Source: Carallia brachiata (lineage: Eukaryota > Streptophyta > Magnoliopsida > Malpighiales > Rhizophoraceae). From it: DNA of 64,000 bases. Below the pieces are notes generated by a model, which was not told the origin of the DNA, did not search any database, and was given only the letters and a program-made list of their open reading frames with translations. Location of the stretch: contig JADCRB010000011.1 in NCBI GenBank assembly GCA_021464245.1, positions 2,131,226-2,195,225 on the forward strand. The letters run 5' to 3'. Positions within the stretch are counted from its first letter, which is position 1. Each line of letters opens with the position of its first letter. Shown here one piece after another: positions 59,684 to 64,000 of this stretch. A program made the translations under genes and the position numbers.

Positions 59684-60787
59684 GGCCTAAGCATTTTTTA
59701 ATTAACCTAACCTGATCTAATGGCTCGTTCACTAGGTAACTGATCCAACCTATCAGACCAAGTGGAGTTTTGTAATCATGTACTACTTAGCTATTAAATT
59801 GTGCCACGTAGCCACCAACATAACTACCACACATGGCAGCAAATGACTCATGCGTTACAAAATTAATGGTCTGTCATTCATAAAAAAAATTAATTTTTTT
59901 GAAAAATATCTGAAAATTTTGTTTAAAAATTAAAAAAAAATTTCAAAAAATTCGATAGAGGGAGAAAGAGAGTAATTTTAGACTCTTTTAATTTTTGAAA
60001 ATTTTTAAATTCACATGTTTTTTTTAAATTATGTTTTCAAATTTCTTTTTTAAAAAAATTGAAATTTCTTTAAAAAAAATTGTATTTTTATACTTCTTCT
60101 GAATTCTACAATATTTTTAAATTTTTAGACTTTCCAATAGAATTTGCATATTTTATCAAAAAATTCTATTTTTTCAAATTGTTTCCAACGACATGTCCTG
60201 TGAGTGATTTTCTATCATGTCACTCGCACATGGCAGCCACGTGCCACAACTTAACAACAAAGTGGCGGGGATTTTCGGAACAAACAAATCATTTATAATA
60301 AGGGATCCATTACATGGCCAAACAATTTTTCCCTAAGAGGAGCTTTATTTTTTTTCTGAAAACAAAAAAAAAAAAAGAAGAAGAAGAGGATGAGTTTTTT
60401 AAGTCTTTAATATTTATGTATGATTTACTAAAGTCACTAATGGGTAGACCTTTTTTTTAAAAAAAAAAAGAAAAACATTCAAATCAAAAAACACTCAAAT
60501 GAGGATGATGAATTTATGCTTACACTTACGATATGGCCTTGGCACCGCCTTTCTTGTTGACAATAGTGCTAGTCCCTCCCCCAATATTTGTCCAAAGAGT
60601 GCAGTTTCGGATTTTAATTGTGTAGTCTGTATGTGCAGTGTTAATGAAGCAGAAAATAAACTTATTTACTAATAAAATATATTACATTGATAAAAATGTG
60701 AAATAGTTAAAGTAAAATTTAAAATTAAATGAATGTTACTCAAAAACTTAAAACTGTAAATCTTAGCGCAAAAAAAAAATTTTTTTA
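59684..60787 (+). repeat. 1.1 kb tandem duplication, copy A
   Basis: Starts ggcctaagcattttttaa and is repeated immediately downstream from 60788 with an offset of 1104 bp. Non-coding. Contains tggcaccgcctttcttgttga and a segment ending tcttagcgc. Confidence 0.9.
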
Positions 60788-62500
60788 GGCCTAAGCATTT
60801 TTTAACTAACCTAACCCGATCCAATAACTTGTTTACTAGGTAACTGATCCAACCAATCGGCCCTAGATGAGTTTTATAACTACGTACTACTTAGCCGTTA
60901 AATTGTGCTACGTAGTCGCCACCATGACAATCACGTGACATTGTGGCAAATGACTCACGCGTTACAACATCAATTTTTAATAGTCTGTCATTTATAAAAA
61001 AAAAAATGATTTTTTTAAAAAATATTTGAAAATTTTATTTAACAATTCAAAAATTCAAAAAAAGGAAAATATTTTTAAAAAAATGCGATATAGGGAGAAA
61101 GAGAGTAATTTTAGATTCTTTTGATTTTTGAAAATTTTTAAATTCACATAGTTTTTAAAAAAACTTTCAGTTTTTCAAATTTATTTTTTAAAAAAATTTG
61201 AAATTTATTAAAAAAATTGTATTTTTATAGGTTTTTTGAATTCTATAATATTTTTAAATTTGTAGACTTTTCTAATGAAATTTGCTTATTTTCTCAAAAA
61301 ATTCTTTTTTTTTTTAAACATTTCTAATGACATGTCGTGCGAGTCATTTTGTATTATGTCACTAGCATATGACAACCACATGCCACAACTTAACAACAAA
61401 GTGGCGGGGATTTTCGGAACAAACAAATCATTTATAATCAAGAAGATGAGTTTTATTTTTTCTTGTCAAAAAAAAAAAGGATGAGTTTTTTAAGTCTTTA
61501 ATATTTATGTATGATTTACTAAAGTCACCAATGGGTGGATTTTTTTTTTGAAAAAAAAAATAGAAATAGATACAAATCAAAAAACACTGAAATGAGGATG
61601 ATGAATTTATGCTTACATTTATGATGTGGCCCTTGGCACCGCCTTTCTTGTTGAGAATAGTAATTGTCCCTCCCCTAATATTTTTCTAAAGATTGCAGCT
61701 ATAAAATACGAACACGGATACAATAATATGGATACAATACGGCACAGATAAGACAACACGCCAACCTTAAAAATATTAAGACACGGATACAGTTTAAACA
61801 CAACTATATATATATAAACTTTTTGTACACATATATATATTTTAAGTAATTTAATAAACTTTATTCATTTGAAAACATTCAAAAATATATTTAGATAGTT
61901 ATTATAGGTTTTAGAGATTTTTTATTCAAAGAAGATATCATAAATTTGTTGTTAAATACCAATATAGAGATATAAAATTTTGTAATCAATTTAATATTTT
62001 TATTAAAATTAAAAATAAATTAAAGTCCGAAAACTTGAAAAGTTATTCACAAGTAATAATATTAAATTATAATTTTTAAAATTTTTTGCTCTTTTTATTT
62101 GTTAAAAATAAATATAAAAATATTCAGACATGTCTATGGCGTGTCGGACACTTGTACTTCCTGTGTCCGACATGCGTGTCCGAATTTTTTTCAAAAAAAT
62201 ATTTTTGGCGGACATTTTTAGCCTTATCGGACACGTATCTGCCGCGTGTCCGGGACGTGTTCGTGTCCTCCACATGTCCAACACGCAGTACTCCTTATTT
62301 TTGGAGTGTCCGTGCTTCGGTGAACTGCAGTTTCGGATTTTAATTGTGCGGTCTAAATTTGTAGCGTTAATGAAACAATAAAATACAACTGTCCACTAAT
62401 AAAATGTACTACATTAATAAAATATGAAACAATAAAATTAAAACCTAAAAATAAATAAGTTTTAATTTAGAATTTGAAAGTCCCGGCGCTAAAAAAATTC
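60788..62500 (+). repeat. 1.1 kb tandem duplication, copy B, interrupted by an insertion
   Basis: Same order of landmarks as 59684-60787. The match breaks at 61698 and resumes at 62331. Directly adjacent to copy A, so this is a true tandem duplication. Confidence 0.9.
61699..62325. mobile_element. ~627-bp insertion with GTGTCCGACACG-type internal motifs
   Basis: Absent from copy A, which gives a pre-insertion comparison. TGCAG lies at both borders (61694-61698 and 62326-62330) as a candidate target duplication. Ends are related in inverted orientation (TACGAACACGGATAC; CCGAAGCACGGACAC). The right half is dense in tgtccgacatg/cggacacg motifs. Non-coding, probably a non-autonomous DNA transposon. 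Confidence 0.7.
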
Positions 62501-63808
62501 TTTTTTCTTTGAAATTTTTTTTTTAAAACAAAAATTCTTATATAAGCTATCAATGTGGTTGCATGAGAGAAAGAAAGTAATGTGGTTATATTTTGTTAAT
62601 AAGAAATTACATTTTGTTATTTTATTTGGACTGAACTGTTGAGGCCTACAACTTTATCCTTGTTGAAACATTATTTACATATATAGCCTTCTTTGTTCGC
62701 TATTCACATGCATGTTTTGTTGTTTGGCTTCATTTTTCCATTCAACATATTTTTTTATGAGAAATTCTTCGTATACACAAGTTTTATAGATTCTATTTAT
62801 ATTATATATATATATATATATTGTAGTTGAGCTCTTTTTGGACGTGCCTTATCCACGAACATGTGCGTGTAAATCAATCTCACTAAGGGAGTCCGACATA
62901 AGTCGATGTCAGTCCAAATTTGGTGTTCAGCTTGAGAGCCTCGTTAACCCATGCCCTTATAAAGTGTAGAAATGATTAGGATTAGTCTACCAAGTGAAAC
63001 TATTTCTCACGCAACTTGATGATAATTACTACAATAGACGTTGGCTAAATGGACTTTCGTTCCTTTAATAGATTCCGTGACGACAGATTCTTGGATGAAC
63101 TTCAGTTCATCATGTAGCGGTGGCTTAGCAAAAATATTCCCTAAAGTATAACATTCACCACACCAAATTTTTGTTAGACTTGATACCGTTGCATTTGGCT
63201 GTGTGACATGTTGATCGCTCAAATAGTCCATCTAAGGATTTTCATTCTTATATGATTAGGTTTTCAAACCACAAGCACGCACAAAACTTTTGAATGTGGG
63301 GTTTTATATTTCTAATGCAACTAACAAAGATACATTTGTTAGAATCTCTCGATGCTTTATTTAAGTTTTAGTGTCTGTATTCTCGTTGCTTGGCTTTCCG
63401 TCTCCCCCGTCCAATAAATTAAAACAAAAAAGGCTAATGAATGTGGAAACAATAATGCCCACAGGACATAAAAAGAAATGGTAGTTCATGTCTTAGATGC
63501 TAATCACCAAAGTAGATCCATTCCCTGTTTATGTTATTAATTTTGTCGGGTGTCCGCTGGCCATAGTTACAATAAGTAAGTTGAATTTTCTTGCATTCAC
63601 GCCACCGGTACCAATTAATGGCACTCACCCACTTTGCCCACTTTGCATGTAACCTAATAACTTCACAGTCTGTACCCGTTAGGATTGAAGAAGCTGTGAG
63701 CAACTTCTTCAGGTAAAATTTAAAATTTAAACATTTTTGAACTTCAGAATGCCAGCTGGTGATGCATTGTAGATGAATTAATAGACGTAAATATTAGTAA
63801 GGTAAGGA
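62501..63808. other. Intergenic, no gene recognised
   Basis: AT-rich with a (TA)n run near 62804-62821. A 74-codon minus-strand frame at 63007-63231 has no recognised motif. The last part is probably promoter of the gene starting at 63940. Confidence 0.45.
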
Positions 63809-63862
63809 CCAGTGTGCGGGAAATACACGGTAGGAGCCAGTGTGTGGGAAACATTATATAGT
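63809..63862 (+). promoter_or_regulatory. Promoter with duplicated element and TATA box
   Basis: ccagtgtgcgggaaata (63809-63825) is repeated as ccagtgtgtgggaaaca (63837-63853), 28 bp apart. It is followed by the TATA-like ttatatag at 63855-63862, about 80 bp before the ATG at 63940. Confidence 0.5.
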
Positions 63863-63939
63863 ACAGTCCACAGACAGAGCAGTTCAATAGCTCACATAAA
63901 CTGCTCCCCCCATAAATCTCTCTCTCTTTATTTTTTTCC

Positions 63940-64000
63940 ATGGAGCCCTTCTTATTAAATTGCATTACTCTCCTTTTCTGTGGCATTTTCTGCCTGCTTA
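63940..64000 (+). CDS. 5' end of a gene running off the window (signal-peptide or membrane protein)
   Basis: The ATG at 63940, after a CT-rich leader, opens MEPFLLNCITLLFCGIFCLL, a hydrophobic N-terminus typical of a signal peptide or signal anchor. Only 20 codons are visible, so the family cannot be told. A TATA-like box and a duplicated upstream element are correctly placed. Secreted proteins, receptor kinases and P450s would all fit. Confidence 0.5.
   Translation, partial: MEPFLLNCITLLFCGIFCLL

Noticed and set aside
62086..62381. Plus-strand frames of 83-85 codons
   Set aside because: They lie in the GTGTCC-rich non-coding insertion, overlap each other and show no domain.

Overview
The window is nuclear DNA from a flowering plant, most likely a eudicot. 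It is AT-rich and intron-bearing, with plant-only gene families (dirigent, MAGL-type lipase, WUSCHEL-like homeobox) and dense plant transposons. I cannot name the species. Only four host genes look convincing, plus the first codons of a fifth at the right edge; most of the rest is transposon-derived or unrecognised AT-rich DNA.

Layout. 1-9.9 kb: two copies of a ~0.78 kb direct repeat (681-1455, 7521-8298) flank a broken minus-strand multi-exon gene of plant-mobile-domain/Ulp1-transposon type, and a dead LINE reverse transcriptase follows. 9.9-21 kb is the gene island: two minus-strand single-exon dirigent genes (9874-11046, 12573-13334), a young but coding-dead Ty1/copia element (13578-18605, 5-bp target duplication GGTCC), and a seven-exon minus-strand monoacylglycerol-lipase gene (19052-20.9 kb). 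21-31 kb: a tandem duplication of a ~3.2 kb non-coding unit, the second copy swollen by MITEs and a ~250-bp polypurine tract. 35-46 kb: nested retroelements. The centrepiece is a 6.2 kb non-autonomous gypsy-type element (39250-45441, target duplication ACCAC) in minus orientation, with a dead gag, a 13-copy minisatellite and a decayed WUSCHEL-like homeobox gene fragment. 47.7-50.4 kb: a Mutator-type MITE, then the intact four-exon RPL35 gene. 51-55 kb: several SINE-like and Helitron-like insertions. 56-64 kb: a probable LINE 3' end, a 1.1 kb tandem duplication carrying an insertion, and the start of a secreted or membrane protein gene at the edge.

The order dirigent / MAGL lipase / RPL35 matches what I recall of Arabidopsis thaliana around AT2G39390-AT2G39430 (RPL35, MAGL genes, DIR9). 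If correct, this is an old syntenic block whose MAGL-RPL35 interval has grown to about 28 kb by transposon insertion. The dirigent genes point to cell-wall lignin or lignan chemistry, the lipase to glycerolipid turnover and RPL35 to translation; nothing shows that they share a pathway.
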